Positions 1 to 9,509 of a stretch of DNA of 64,000 nt are shown here, piece after piece (within the stretch, counting starts at the first letter, position 1; each line of letters starts with the position of its first letter). This DNA comes from Acholeplasmatales bacterium. GTDB taxonomy: Bacteria > Bacillota_I > Bacilli_A > Acholeplasmatales > JAEDCM01. A program made the position numbers and the translations under genes. The stretch is taken from NCBI GenBank assembly GCA_017961685.1, contig JAGCWW010000063.1:1-64000 (forward strand), read 5' to 3'. A model generated the notes under the pieces. It searched no databases. It was not told where the DNA came from and saw nothing but the letters and a program-made list of their open reading frames with translations.

Positions 1-1184
1 ATAATTTGTTCAATTGCTTTAAATGATGCATCAATTGGACCATCACCATAAGCAATACCAAATAATTCAGTATTTCCTTTAAGTATTGTTACAGTTGAAG
101 TAGATTTAATCTTATTTCCACTGTTGATTACAAAGTTATCTAATTTATAAGTTTGAGGAACTTGCATTGCGACATTTGCAATAATTACATCAAGTTCTTT
201 TAATTTGATTTGAGCTTTCTTATTAACTGTATTTAAGAATGCTTCATAAACAGCATTTTGATCACTTACTGATAGGTCATAACCTAAAGTTTTAATGATG
301 TCATTTAATTCTTCTTCTTTAACATTCTTATCAAGTAATTTAACATCAGTTACTGTTTGACTAGATGTAATAGGTTGATTTAAGGAATCATGATCATTTT
401 TAATATCAGTGATTAAATCTTTAACCTTAGTTGCATCTACATTCATTTCAAACTTATATTTGTTTCCTAAAGTTTTAACGATTTGACAAATATCTTCTAG
501 CTTTGGAAGTTCTTCACCAAATACTGTTGTTTTTACATAATCAACATTATTAATAGATGAAATAACTGATGCACTAGCAAGTGATAAGCTATTTGAACAA
601 CCAATACCAAATTTCTTAGTTTTTGTATTATCTTTTAAAGTCTTAACAAAGTCATTAAATTCGTTAGGTAAGGCAATTCCAGCACTATCCATAACTGAAA
701 CATAATCAGCTTCGCTAGCAGCATTAATAGCATCAATTAGATACCTATTTTCTGCACGAGTAGCATCTAAGAAGATAGCTTCTACTAAGACATTTAAGCC
801 TTTAGCATAGCTAATTAATTCTTTGATTGTTTCAATCATCTTTTCAGGTTTTTTGTGGTATAAGTATTCCATTTGCATTACTGTAGATGGGAATTCAATA
901 GCAATAATACCACCCTTACTATTTTTAACTACATCATATGCTAAATCAATTGATTCTTTTGTAGCTTTTGCACTACAACTAATCTTTGAGTTTTTAATGA
1001 ATGTTGAAATAGTTCTAAATAATATAGAATCTGTTTTAGGATCATCTACTGGTCCTACACCGATAATATCTACTTTGAGGTCATCTAAATGCCTAGCTAC
1101 ATTCAGCTTTTCTTTGAAACTCATTTCTAATGTTTTTCCTGTTAAATTTTTTCTTAAAGTTTCATCGCAAATAATTACTTTCAT
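1..1184 (-). CDS. 2-isopropylmalate/citramalate synthase-like protein, 3' end beyond window
   Basis: Translation from ATG 1184 runs about 394 aa without a stop to the window edge, so the C-terminus is missing. GGAGG 8 nt upstream supports the start. The fold is a DRE-TIM metallolyase: D7-E-T-L-R11 at the N-terminus, IFLDATR matching the family's AEDATR, and DSAGIALP matching DTVGYTTP. The C-terminal LeuA-dimer (allosteric) domain is clear, including GDGPIDASFKAI. The family condenses acetyl-CoA with a 2-oxoacid. Here the metal-binding HCHNDLG motif reads G195-C-S197-N-S-L-S, so both histidines are lost, and DG after TLR is KN. Catalysis is therefore doubtful; a regulatory or altered role is inferred. 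It is the last visible gene of the T-box-led operon with the acyl-CoA synthetase. Confidence 0.8.
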   Translation of the reverse strand, partial: MKVIICDETLRKNLTGKTLEMSFKEKLNVARHLDDLKVDIIGVGPVDDPKTDSILFRTISTFIKNSKISCSAKATKESIDLAYDVVKNSKGGIIAIEFPSTVMQMEYLYHKKPEKMIETIKELISYAKGLNVLVEAIFLDATRAENRYLIDAINAASEADYVSVMDSAGIALPNEFNDFVKTLKDNTKTKKFGIGCSNSLSLASASVISSINNVDYVKTTVFGEELPKLEDICQIVKTLGNKYKFEMNVDATKVKDLITDIKNDHDSLNQPITSSQTVTDVKLLDKNVKEEELNDIIKTLGYDLSVSDQNAVYEAFLNTVNKKAQIKLKELDVIIANVAMQVPQTYKLDNFVINSGNKIKSTSTVTILKGNTELFGIAYGDGPIDASFKAIEQI

Positions 1185-1208
1185 TTTGATATCCTCCATT
1201 CTATATTT

Positions 1209-2003
1209 TTACAAATTAAGTAATTTTTTTATATTTAAGCCTAAGATTTTTTCTTTTTCCTCATCTGTTAAATCTAGGGCGTTAAACCTTTCTAGTTCTT
1301 CTTTTGCATCCCACATTGGATAATCAGTTCCAAAGAAGAATTTATCTACACCAAATGTTCTTATCAATTGGTTAGCCTTATATGGCTCTAAAAAGTATAG
1401 TGATGATGATGTATCAAAATATACATTATCATATTTTAAATCTTTATATTGAATTGCATTACCCCAAGTAGAGTAACCTCCAAAATGGGCTGCAATACAT
1501 TTTAAGTCTTTAAAAGTATTAGCAACTCTTACTAATCTTTCTTGACTTGAATAATCATATCTTTTATCACCCATATGGAATAATATAGGTAATTTTCCAC
1601 TAGCATTCTTATAGATTTTAAATACCTTTGGATCATCTATATAAAACTTTTGAAAATCAGGATGAAGTTTAATACCTTTAAAATCATTATCTAAAGCATA
1701 TTTTATTTCATCAATGATTTCACTTTCTTCCATATCAGGATGAAGTGTAATAAAACCTATTAATTCAGGATGTTTAGTTTTTTCATCATTTATAAATGTA
1801 TTAATTGAATGAACTTGATGTGGGGTAGTGGCTACGGAGTGCACTAGAAAACGTGACACTCCAGCCTTTTTTCCTTCACTTAATAGTCCTTCAACTGTGC
1901 CTACATAGTTCATATCAATTCCATAAAAATCACCAATTGCTTTACTTGCTTTTTCGGCTATTTTCTCTGGATAAATATGAGCATGTGCATCAATTATTTC
2001 CAT
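1209..2003 (-). CDS. amidohydrolase family (Amidohydro_2) metal-dependent hydrolase
   Basis: 264 aa, the usual size for the ACMS-decarboxylase-like amidohydrolase-2 family. The N-terminal metal motif is D-A-H-A-H (residues 5-9). Further ligands are probably the H in LFHMGD, the H in AAHFGG, and the D in FGTDYPMW near the C-terminus. It is a predicted cytosolic TIM-barrel hydrolase or decarboxylase; the substrate cannot be read from sequence. It starts 8 nt after the acyl-CoA synthetase stop and is followed 24 nt later by the IPMS-like gene, so the three genes look co-transcribed. The pairing suggests it acts on an acyl or carboxylate intermediate of the same pathway (inference). Confidence 0.85.
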   Translation of the reverse strand: MEIIDAHAHIYPEKIAEKASKAIGDFYGIDMNYVGTVEGLLSEGKKAGVSRFLVHSVATTPHQVHSINTFINDEKTKHPELIGFITLHPDMEESEIIDEIKYALDNDFKGIKLHPDFQKFYIDDPKVFKIYKNASGKLPILFHMGDKRYDYSSQERLVRVANTFKDLKCIAAHFGGYSTWGNAIQYKDLKYDNVYFDTSSSLYFLEPYKANQLIRTFGVDKFFFGTDYPMWDAKEELERFNALDLTDEEKEKILGLNIKKLLNL

Positions 2004-2011
2004 AGGATCAC

Positions 2012-4330
2012 CTACTTATTTCCCATTTTTCTTAAATCTGTACGTTTAATCTTTCCACTAATTGTCTTTGGTAATTCATCGAAGAATTCAACGATTCTTG
2101 GATATTTATAAGGTGCTGTATTAGTCTTAACATATTGTTGAATTTCTTTCTTTAAATCTTCTGTCTTTTCTTTACCAGGAACTAATACGATATTAGCTTT
2201 TACAACTTGACCACGGATTGGATCAGGTGCACCTGTAACAGCACATTCTAAGACATATGGTAATTCCATGATGACACTTTCAATTTCAAATGGCCCAATA
2301 CGATATCCACTTGATTTGATTACATCATCAATTCTACCTACATACCAATAATATCCATTTTCATCATGCCATGCAGTATCACCTGTATGATACATATTAT
2401 CATGCCATGCTTCTTTTGTCTTTTCTTCGTTTCTATAATATTCTTTGAATAATCCACATGGGATTCTCTTATCAGTTCTGATGATGATTTCACCAGTTTC
2501 ACCGTCTTTACAAGGGTTACCTTCTAAATCTACGATATCTACATCATATAAAGGTGATGGTTTACCCATTGAACCTCTAACGATTGTTGCACCAACAAAG
2601 TTACCAACAACTGCTGTTGTTTCAGTTTGACCAAATGCTTCTACTAAGTTAATACCTGTTGCTTTAATCCATTGTGAATAAACTTCAGGGTTTAGTGCTT
2701 CACCTGCGATAGCAGCATATCTAACTGATGATAAATCATATTTTGATAGATCTTCTTTGATGAAGAATCTATAAATTGTTGGAGGTGCACAGAATGTTGT
2801 AATATCATACTTAGCAAACATTGGTAGGACATTAGAACTTTCAAACTTATCGAAGTCATATGTGAATACTCCTGCTTCACATAACCATTGTCCATAAAGT
2901 TTACCCCATAGTGATTTACCCCAACCAGTTTCACTCATTGTGAAATGTAATCCATCAGGTACAACATTTTGCCAGTACTTAGCTGTAATGAAATGTCCTA
3001 GTGGATACTTATGTGAGTGAGCTGTAAGCTTTGGATTTCCTGTTGTTCCACTTGTGAAAAACATTACCATGTAGTCATTTCCACATGCTGAGTCTGCTTT
3101 TCTATCATATACATCAGAGAACTTAACAAATTCATTATTATAATCATGCCATCCAGCAGGGATTGGATCATTTACAGTAGTTGCACAAACCTTAATTAGC
3201 TTGCATCCTACTTCCTTTTCTGCTTCATCAATTCTATCAGTTACATCATCATCGTCTGTAGCAACAATTGCTTTTACGCTAGCTGCTTTAAATCTATATA
3301 CATAGTCATGAACCATTAATAGGTTTGTTGCAGGAATGGCGATTGCTCCAATTTTGTGTAGAGCCATCATTGCATACCAGAAATGATAGTGTCTCTTTAA
3401 TACTAACATTACTGTATCACCTTTTTTGATACCTAGAGATTCAAAATAGTTTGCAGTCATTGATGAATATCTTGAGATATCATTAAAAGTGAATGTTCTT
3501 TCATTAAAGTTTTTATCTACATATAACATTGCTCTTTTATTAGGCTTAGTTTTACCTAATTCATCTACGATATCAAAAGCAAAGTTAAACTTATCTTCAT
3601 TCTTAAATGAAATACCGTTGATGATTCCTTTTTCATCTAGTGTTGTACTAATCCATTTATCAGCAATTGGATCTTTAATATGAGCTGCATCTGTATTAGT
3701 TAATGAAGAAGTTTGTGTAATACGCTTCATACTAGCTAAACCTGACTTATCAGGATCCATTACAAAGGCATAGAATACTAAGTCTTCATCACCTAGAGCT
3801 AATTCATCATGAGGAATAGATGAATCATGATAAATTGTATCTCCTTCATGAAGGATTTCTACTTGGTCTCCAATAACCTTCTTCATTGTACCTTTAACAA
3901 CGATATTTAATTCTTGGCCTCTATGAGTAACCATTTTTCTTGGTCCCATTAAAGCTTCTTCTCTATATGGGATAGTAACTAAGAAAGGCTCAACTAAACG
4001 ATTTTTGAATAATGGAGCTAAGTGTTCATAAACAACACCATGCTTACCATAGATATTCATTCCGTCTTCCTTTCTAGTTAATGTGTAATCTGCAAGTTTA
4101 GGTGTTCTACCGTCAATAATAGCTGTAATCTCAATGTTGCAAATTCTTGCAAATTTGTAGATGAAAGAGAATGTGATGTCACTTCTACCTTCTTCTAGTG
4201 CTTGATAATCTTCTAAGTCCATATCAGTCATAGCTGCTACTTCTTTATCAGATAGGCCGCAGTCTTCTCTAACAGACTTGATTCTACAAGCGATGTCTTC
4301 AATTTCTTTTGTTAGTTTGTTGATAATCAT
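2012..4330 (-). CDS. XRE-cupin-AMP-dependent acyl-CoA synthetase fusion
   Basis: 772 aa with three parts. Residues ~10-75 are an XRE-type helix-turn-helix. Residues ~105-205 are a cupin (motifs THRGQELN and HEGDTIYHDSSIPH). Residues ~240-770 are a full ANL acyl-CoA synthetase with the phosphate loop TSGTTGNPK (~426-434), AFGQTET, YHTGDTAW, GRIDDVIKSSGYRIG and the C-terminal catalytic-lysine region PKTISGKIKR. The family activates a carboxylic acid to acyl-AMP and then acyl-CoA; the closest resemblance is to medium-chain or aryl acyl-CoA synthetases. XRE-cupin proteins are normally separate regulators, so this chain could both sense a ligand and catalyse. A T-box leader with an apparent AUC (Ile) specifier lies directly upstream, suggesting a branched-chain acid substrate (inference). 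Confidence 0.88.
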   Translation of the reverse strand: MIINKLTKEIEDIACRIKSVREDCGLSDKEVAAMTDMDLEDYQALEEGRSDITFSFIYKFARICNIEITAIIDGRTPKLADYTLTRKEDGMNIYGKHGVVYEHLAPLFKNRLVEPFLVTIPYREEALMGPRKMVTHRGQELNIVVKGTMKKVIGDQVEILHEGDTIYHDSSIPHDELALGDEDLVFYAFVMDPDKSGLASMKRITQTSSLTNTDAAHIKDPIADKWISTTLDEKGIINGISFKNEDKFNFAFDIVDELGKTKPNKRAMLYVDKNFNERTFTFNDISRYSSMTANYFESLGIKKGDTVMLVLKRHYHFWYAMMALHKIGAIAIPATNLLMVHDYVYRFKAASVKAIVATDDDDVTDRIDEAEKEVGCKLIKVCATTVNDPIPAGWHDYNNEFVKFSDVYDRKADSACGNDYMVMFFTSGTTGNPKLTAHSHKYPLGHFITAKYWQNVVPDGLHFTMSETGWGKSLWGKLYGQWLCEAGVFTYDFDKFESSNVLPMFAKYDITTFCAPPTIYRFFIKEDLSKYDLSSVRYAAIAGEALNPEVYSQWIKATGINLVEAFGQTETTAVVGNFVGATIVRGSMGKPSPLYDVDIVDLEGNPCKDGETGEIIIRTDKRIPCGLFKEYYRNEEKTKEAWHDNMYHTGDTAWHDENGYYWYVGRIDDVIKSSGYRIGPFEIESVIMELPYVLECAVTGAPDPIRGQVVKANIVLVPGKEKTEDLKKEIQQYVKTNTAPYKYPRIVEFFDELPKTISGKIKRTDLRKMGNK

Positions 4331-4370
4331 TTTCTTTTCTCCTTTTTATATATTTTTTAGTCATATATAT

Positions 4371-4402
4371 AAAAAAGCCGTCTCAATTATCATGAGACGA
4401 GC
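4371..4402 (-). terminator. T-box attenuator hairpin before the acyl-CoA synthetase
   Basis: On the minus strand, CGTCTCA and TGAGACG form a strong stem followed by GGC and a T run. It sits just after the T-box GTGGTACCGCG element and about 40 nt before the start codon, which is where the regulated terminator of a T-box leader should be. Confidence 0.85.
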
Positions 4403-4632
4403 TAAAACCCGCGGTACCACTCAATTTATGTATTTATATACATCTCTTCAGGATCCATCAATCCCTTTGCTTTAACGCAGCATTACGGAGTTCCCTAATA
4501 GATATCGTTCAGAAACCCTACTCAAAAGCGATGGCTAATTGAATGACTCCTCGCTAATTTACACCAACCATTAGCTCTCTATAGATTTATCATTCTAGCG
4601 TCTTTATCACGGCATTTACTATATATATACTA
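4403..4632 (-). promoter_or_regulatory. T-box leader, probable isoleucine specifier (AUC)
   Basis: Minus-strand landmarks in order are AGAGAG, GGTTGGTGTAAA, the specifier region CCATCGCTTTTGAG, GGTTTCTGAACG, and GAGTGGTACCGCGGG (the T-box proper), followed by the attenuator hairpin. Aligning the specifier region with the valS T-box in this same window (GTAGCTTTGGAG) puts ATC in the specifier position (ATCGCTTTTGAG), i.e. Ile. Uncharged tRNA-Ile would then allow read-through into the XRE-cupin-acyl-CoA synthetase operon. T-box identity is near certain; the amino acid is well supported but rests on manual alignment. Confidence 0.9.
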
Positions 4633-4637
4633 CATTT

Positions 4638-4666
4638 ATCATAGCACTTTATTTTTGCTTTTACAA
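4638..4666 (-). promoter_or_regulatory. predicted sigma-A promoter of the Ile T-box operon
   Basis: The minus strand has TTGTAA (4666-4661), a 17-nt spacer, and TATGAT (4643-4638). Transcription would begin near 4631, just before the T-box stem I. Confidence 0.6.
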
Positions 4667-4690
4667 TTACATAAAAATATGTAAATGTTT

Positions 4691-5848
<1,158 letters not shown>

Positions 5849-5856
5849 TTATAAAA

Positions 5857-6654
5857 TTACTCTACTTCTTTCATTGATACTTTTTCTTTTAAAACTGTTA
5901 CACTTGTAATTTGTACTGTTTGAGTTGGTGCACCATCTTTAGTATCATTTTCGATATCTAATCCACAAATCTTATCTAGACAGTCATAATCGTATAAAAC
6001 AATCTTTCCATCTTCCTTTGTGTAATTTCTTTGTTCATAAGTTAATGTTGAACCATCAGCATTCTTTTCTTCTAATAAATAACCAAAAGCAGCATAATCG
6101 CCATCACAAGTTGTGAATGTACCAGTTACAACGAAGAATTGACTTGAAGCTGAATCGTTTTGATCTTGTACTCTAGCCATAGAGATAACTCCACGTCTAT
6201 GTGATAAGTTATTGAATACTTCATTATTTTCGAATTCACCCTTAATTGTACTAGCTTCTTCTTTCTTTTCAGCCTTTTCTTTTGAAGTTGTCTTTTCAGG
6301 ATCTCCACCTTGGATAGTTGTTCCTGTAACTAATCTTGTGATTGTTAAATAATCATAGAATCCCTTCTTAGTTAATTTAACAAAGTTATCTACAGTAATA
6401 GGTGCTAAATCGTTAAATAAAACGAAAGTCATATAACCTCTATAAGCAAGACCATCATCATCCTTGAAGTCATAAACCATTTTTACTGTTGTAACTTTCT
6501 TAGCTTCATCTTCCTCATACTCTTTAATTAAAGCAGCTGGAGTTTTCCAATCTTTATCCTTAACTAAATCTGTTGTTTTTTCATCTTTTTTACCACAAGC
6601 AAAAAGGGATAAGCTCATAGCTAAAGTTAATATGAAAAATAATACTTTTTTCAT
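5857..6654 (-). CDS. cyclophilin-type peptidyl-prolyl isomerase lipoprotein
   Basis: 265 aa. A lipoprotein signal peptide with lipobox LFAC is followed by GKKDEK, so it should be anchored on the outer face of the membrane. The cyclophilin core spans roughly residues 60-215: APITVDNFVKLTKKGFYD, IQGGDP, RGVISMAR, SSQFFV, FG. The usual FHRV active-site segment reads ITRLV, keeping the catalytic Arg. The family isomerises X-Pro bonds in exported proteins. It starts 16 nt after queA in a DNA-repair/queuosine block, a location that looks coincidental. Confidence 0.9.
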   Translation of the reverse strand: MKKVLFFILTLAMSLSLFACGKKDEKTTDLVKDKDWKTPAALIKEYEEDEAKKVTTVKMVYDFKDDDGLAYRGYMTFVLFNDLAPITVDNFVKLTKKGFYDYLTITRLVTGTTIQGGDPEKTTSKEKAEKKEEASTIKGEFENNEVFNNLSHRRGVISMARVQDQNDSASSQFFVVTGTFTTCDGDYAAFGYLLEEKNADGSTLTYEQRNYTKEDGKIVLYDYDCLDKICGLDIENDTKDGAPTQTVQITSVTVLKEKVSMKEVE

Positions 6655-6669
6655 TTTAAGACCTCCTAA

Positions 6670-7686
6670 TTATTTAATAAACATGGCATCACCGAAACTA
6701 AAGAAACGGTATTTGTTATCCATAGCTTCTTTGTATGCATGCATAATGTTATCTTTTCCTGCAAGTGCAGAAACAAGCATAACAAGTGTTGATTTAGGTA
6801 AATGGAAATTAGTAATAAGCGCATTGACAACTTTAAATTTATAACCAGGATAAATAAAGATGTCTGTTGACTTACTACAAGGCTTAAATCCATTATCATA
6901 AGCACTCTCTAATGTTCTAGTAGATGTTGTGCCAACACTTATAATTCTTTTGCCTAATCTTAAAGCCTCATTTAGTTTATCAGAAGCTTCTTTATCTATT
7001 ATGTAAAACTCTTCATGCATCTTATGATCTTTAATATCATCTTCCATTACAGGACGGAATGTTCCAAGCCCTACATGAAGGGTAACATAAACTATTTCAA
7101 CGCCTTTATTTTTGATTTCTTCTAAAAGCTCTTTTGTGAAGTGTAGGCCAGCTGTAGGTGCTGCGGCACTACCTTCATATTTTGCATAGACTGTTTGATA
7201 TCTATCCTTATCTTTTAGCTTTTCTTTGATGTATGGAGGTAAAGGCATCTCTCCAAGTTCATCTAAGATATTCATTAGAATGCCATCATATAATAATTTG
7301 AAAACTCTAATTCCATCATCCTTTACTTCAATACATTTAGCTTTAAGCTTATCAGAGAAAACAATGATATCATCAATATTAACTCTTCTAGCTGGTTTAG
7401 CTAAACTTTCCCAAGTATCATTACCTAAGTCTTTAAGAAGTAATACTTCGATAAAGGCATTAGTTAACATCTTAGTTCCATGAAGTCTTGCAGGAATTAC
7501 CTTTGTATTATTTAATACTAAACAATCATTAGAATCTAAATAATTAATTATGTTTTTAAAACACTCATGTATTATTGTGCCATTTTTTTTGTCAAGAATC
7601 AAGAGTTTTGAATCAGATCTATTCTTAATAGGTGTTTGCGCAATTAAGGATGGATCAAGTTCAAAATCGAAATCTTCAGTTCTCAT
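6670..7686 (-). CDS. queA: S-adenosylmethionine:tRNA ribosyltransferase-isomerase
   Basis: 338 aa, the family's normal size. It converts preQ1-34 in tRNA to epoxyqueuosine using SAM as ribosyl donor. Seen: [19 protein letters not shown] at the N-terminus, [43 protein letters not shown]-like [10 protein letters not shown] and [16 protein letters not shown]. Its start overlaps the ruvB stop by 4 nt (ATGA), indicating translational coupling. With tgt further down, it supplies two steps of queuosine synthesis. Confidence 0.97.
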   Translation of the reverse strand: MRTEDFDFELDPSLIAQTPIKNRSDSKLLILDKKNGTIIHECFKNIINYLDSNDCLVLNNTKVIPARLHGTKMLTNAFIEVLLLKDLGNDTWESLAKPARRVNIDDIIVFSDKLKAKCIEVKDDGIRVFKLLYDGILMNILDELGEMPLPPYIKEKLKDKDRYQTVYAKYEGSAAAPTAGLHFTKELLEEIKNKGVEIVYVTLHVGLGTFRPVMEDDIKDHKMHEEFYIIDKEASDKLNEALRLGKRIISVGTTSTRTLESAYDNGFKPCSKSTDIFIYPGYKFKVVNALITNFHLPKSTLVMLVSALAGKDNIMHAYKEAMDNKYRFFSFGDAMFIK

Positions 7687-8675
7687 AATAAGCCTCCGTA
7701 GCTAACATTAAGTAATTTGTAAGTTTTTTCTGTAGCTATTCTTCCTCTAGGTGTTCTTTGAATGTAGCCTTCTTGAAGCAAATATGGTTCATAAACATCT
7801 TCAATAGTTGATGCCTCTTCACCTATAGTTGATGCAATAGCATCTATTCCTACAGGTCCACCCTTGAAGTTTTCAACAATACCTTTTAGATACTTGATAT
7901 CTCTAAAGTCTAAGCCATCAGGATTGATATCTAGCTTATCTAAGGCCTTTTTTGTAATATCAAGAGTGATATCACCATCTCCTATAATAGATGCGAAGTC
8001 TCTAATTCTTCTAAATAATCTATTTGCGATTCTAGGTGTTCCTCTAGAACGTCTAGCAAGTTCAACGCTTGCTTCATAGTCTATTTTACAATCATAGATT
8101 TTTGCGGTTCTAATTACAATATTTTTTAAATCTTCAACTGTATAATAATCTAAGCGTTCAACAACACCAAATCTATCACGTAATGGGCTTGATAAATCAC
8201 CATAACGTGTTGTGGCACCAATTAATGTAAATGGTACTAAATCAACTCTAATAGTTCTACTTGTTTGTTCTTTACCTACAACTATATCAAGTGAATAATC
8301 TTCCATAGCTGAATATAACATTTCCTCAACATATCTTGGTAGTCTATGAATTTCATCAATGAATAAGACTTCACCAGGTTTAAGTTGTGTAAGAATGCCT
8401 GCTAAATCACCTGTCTTTTCGATAGCAGGTCCTGATGTAACTGTGATATCTACTCCCATTTCATTAGCAATAATTTGTGCTAACGTTGTTTTACCTAGTC
8501 CTGGTGGACCATATAAAAGGGTATGATCAATTGGTTCATCTCTTTTTTTAGCTGCCTTGATATAAATATCAATCATTTCTTTAACTTTTGTTTGGCCGAT
8601 ATAGTCTTTTAAGTATTTAGGACGAAGTGATGAATCTTCATCATTTAATCTATCTGGTGATACTAATCTATCCAC
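7683..8675 (-). CDS. ruvB: Holliday junction branch migration ATPase RuvB
   Basis: 330 aa AAA+ motor that drives branch migration with RuvA. Seen: [12 protein letters not shown], Walker [10 protein letters not shown], Walker B DEIHRL, sensor-1 GATTR, arginine-finger region LRDRFG, and the C-terminal winged helix ending QRTPRGR. It starts 4 nt after the ruvA stop and overlaps queA by 4 nt. It ends in TGA. Confidence 0.98.
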   Translation of the reverse strand: MDRLVSPDRLNDEDSSLRPKYLKDYIGQTKVKEMIDIYIKAAKKRDEPIDHTLLYGPPGLGKTTLAQIIANEMGVDITVTSGPAIEKTGDLAGILTQLKPGEVLFIDEIHRLPRYVEEMLYSAMEDYSLDIVVGKEQTSRTIRVDLVPFTLIGATTRYGDLSSPLRDRFGVVERLDYYTVEDLKNIVIRTAKIYDCKIDYEASVELARRSRGTPRIANRLFRRIRDFASIIGDGDITLDITKKALDKLDINPDGLDFRDIKYLKGIVENFKGGPVGIDAIASTIGEEASTIEDVYEPYLLQEGYIQRTPRGRIATEKTYKLLNVSYGGLL

Positions 8676-8679
8676 TATA

Positions 8680-9231
8680 TCACATCCTTGTTAGAAGCTT
8701 AAGTGCTTCTTTGATTAATTCTTCTATGCTTAAATTTAAATCAAGTTTCTTCATTACTTTATCAATATCTTTTTGTTTATATCCAAGTGAAGATAAAGCT
8801 TCACTTAATTCTGATTTAGATGATGTATCTTTATAATCAAAATTAATTTTACCCTTTAAATCTAGGACGATTTGTTGGCTAGCCTTTTGACCAATACCAG
8901 GGAATCTTGTTAAGTATTGTGCATTACCTAAATCAATAGCATTAATTACACCATTAACATCACCTGTTGCTAGTATTGATAAAGCACTCTTTGGTCCTAT
9001 ACCATTAACGCTAATTAATTTTAAGAATAATTCTTTTTCTTCATATGTTTTAAAGCCGTATAAATCAATAGCATCTTCACTTACCTTTTGATATAAGTAA
9101 ACCTTAACTTCATCAAAAGTTTTAAATACGTAAGGGTTAGGCATCTTAATTACATATGCAATATTATTTACTTCAAGTTCGATATCTGCTGGATGAATTG
9201 CGGTAATAATTCCCTTCATATATGCATACAT
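8680..9231 (-). CDS. ruvA: Holliday junction DNA-binding protein RuvA
   Basis: 183 aa, slightly short for RuvA (about 200). It begins [12 protein letters not shown], with GGAGG 7-8 nt upstream. It has an OB fold (1-65), tandem helix-hairpin-helix motifs ([16 protein letters not shown] and [15 protein letters not shown]) and a small C-terminal RuvB-contacting domain (~135-183). It is the first gene of the block, with a probable TATAAT -10 on the minus strand at 9269-9264. Confidence 0.97.
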   Translation of the reverse strand: MYAYMKGIITAIHPADIELEVNNIAYVIKMPNPYVFKTFDEVKVYLYQKVSEDAIDLYGFKTYEEKELFLKLISVNGIGPKSALSILATGDVNGVINAIDLGNAQYLTRFPGIGQKASQQIVLDLKGKINFDYKDTSSKSELSEALSSLGYKQKDIDKVMKKLDLNLSIEELIKEALKLLTRM

Positions 9232-9432
9232 TTTAACGCCTCCTTTTAATTCGTACGTATATGATTATATCATATAATTATAAAAATGACTATATTTTTT
9301 TTATATTTATAAAAAATAATATTTTTGATACTATTTTTATAAATAAATCGCTTTATTTAGCCGTTTTCTGTTAAATTAATTACTTTTAAATTTAAATTAT
9401 GAGACAAAATACAAGAAAAATAGTCCATAATT
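9232..9432. other. A+T-rich divergent intergenic region (ruvA / coiled-coil gene)
   Basis: No ORF or structured RNA is evident. The left end holds the ruvA ribosome-binding site (GGAGG) and a minus-strand TATAAT at 9269-9264 with no convincing -35. The rest is A/T runs. Confidence 0.5.
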
Positions 9433-9452
9433 TTTTAACATTAATGTTAAAA
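9433..9452. repeat. perfect 20-bp palindrome, candidate operator
   Basis: TTTTAACATTAATGTTAAAA equals its own reverse complement. It ends 28 nt before TATAAT (9481-9486), the likely -10 of the coiled-coil gene, so it covers or abuts the position of the -35. A repressor or activator site is plausible; in such A+T-rich DNA a chance origin cannot be excluded. Confidence 0.6.
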
Positions 9453-9509
9453 CATAATAGATATTTCTTCGATATCATTGTATAATAAATATGATTGGAG
9501 GTGTTTTTA

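Noticed and set aside
823-1323. 166-aa plus-strand frame across the end of the IPMS-like gene
   Set aside because: Antisense shadow of the IPMS-like and amidohydrolase genes; no SD and low-complexity hydrophobic translation.
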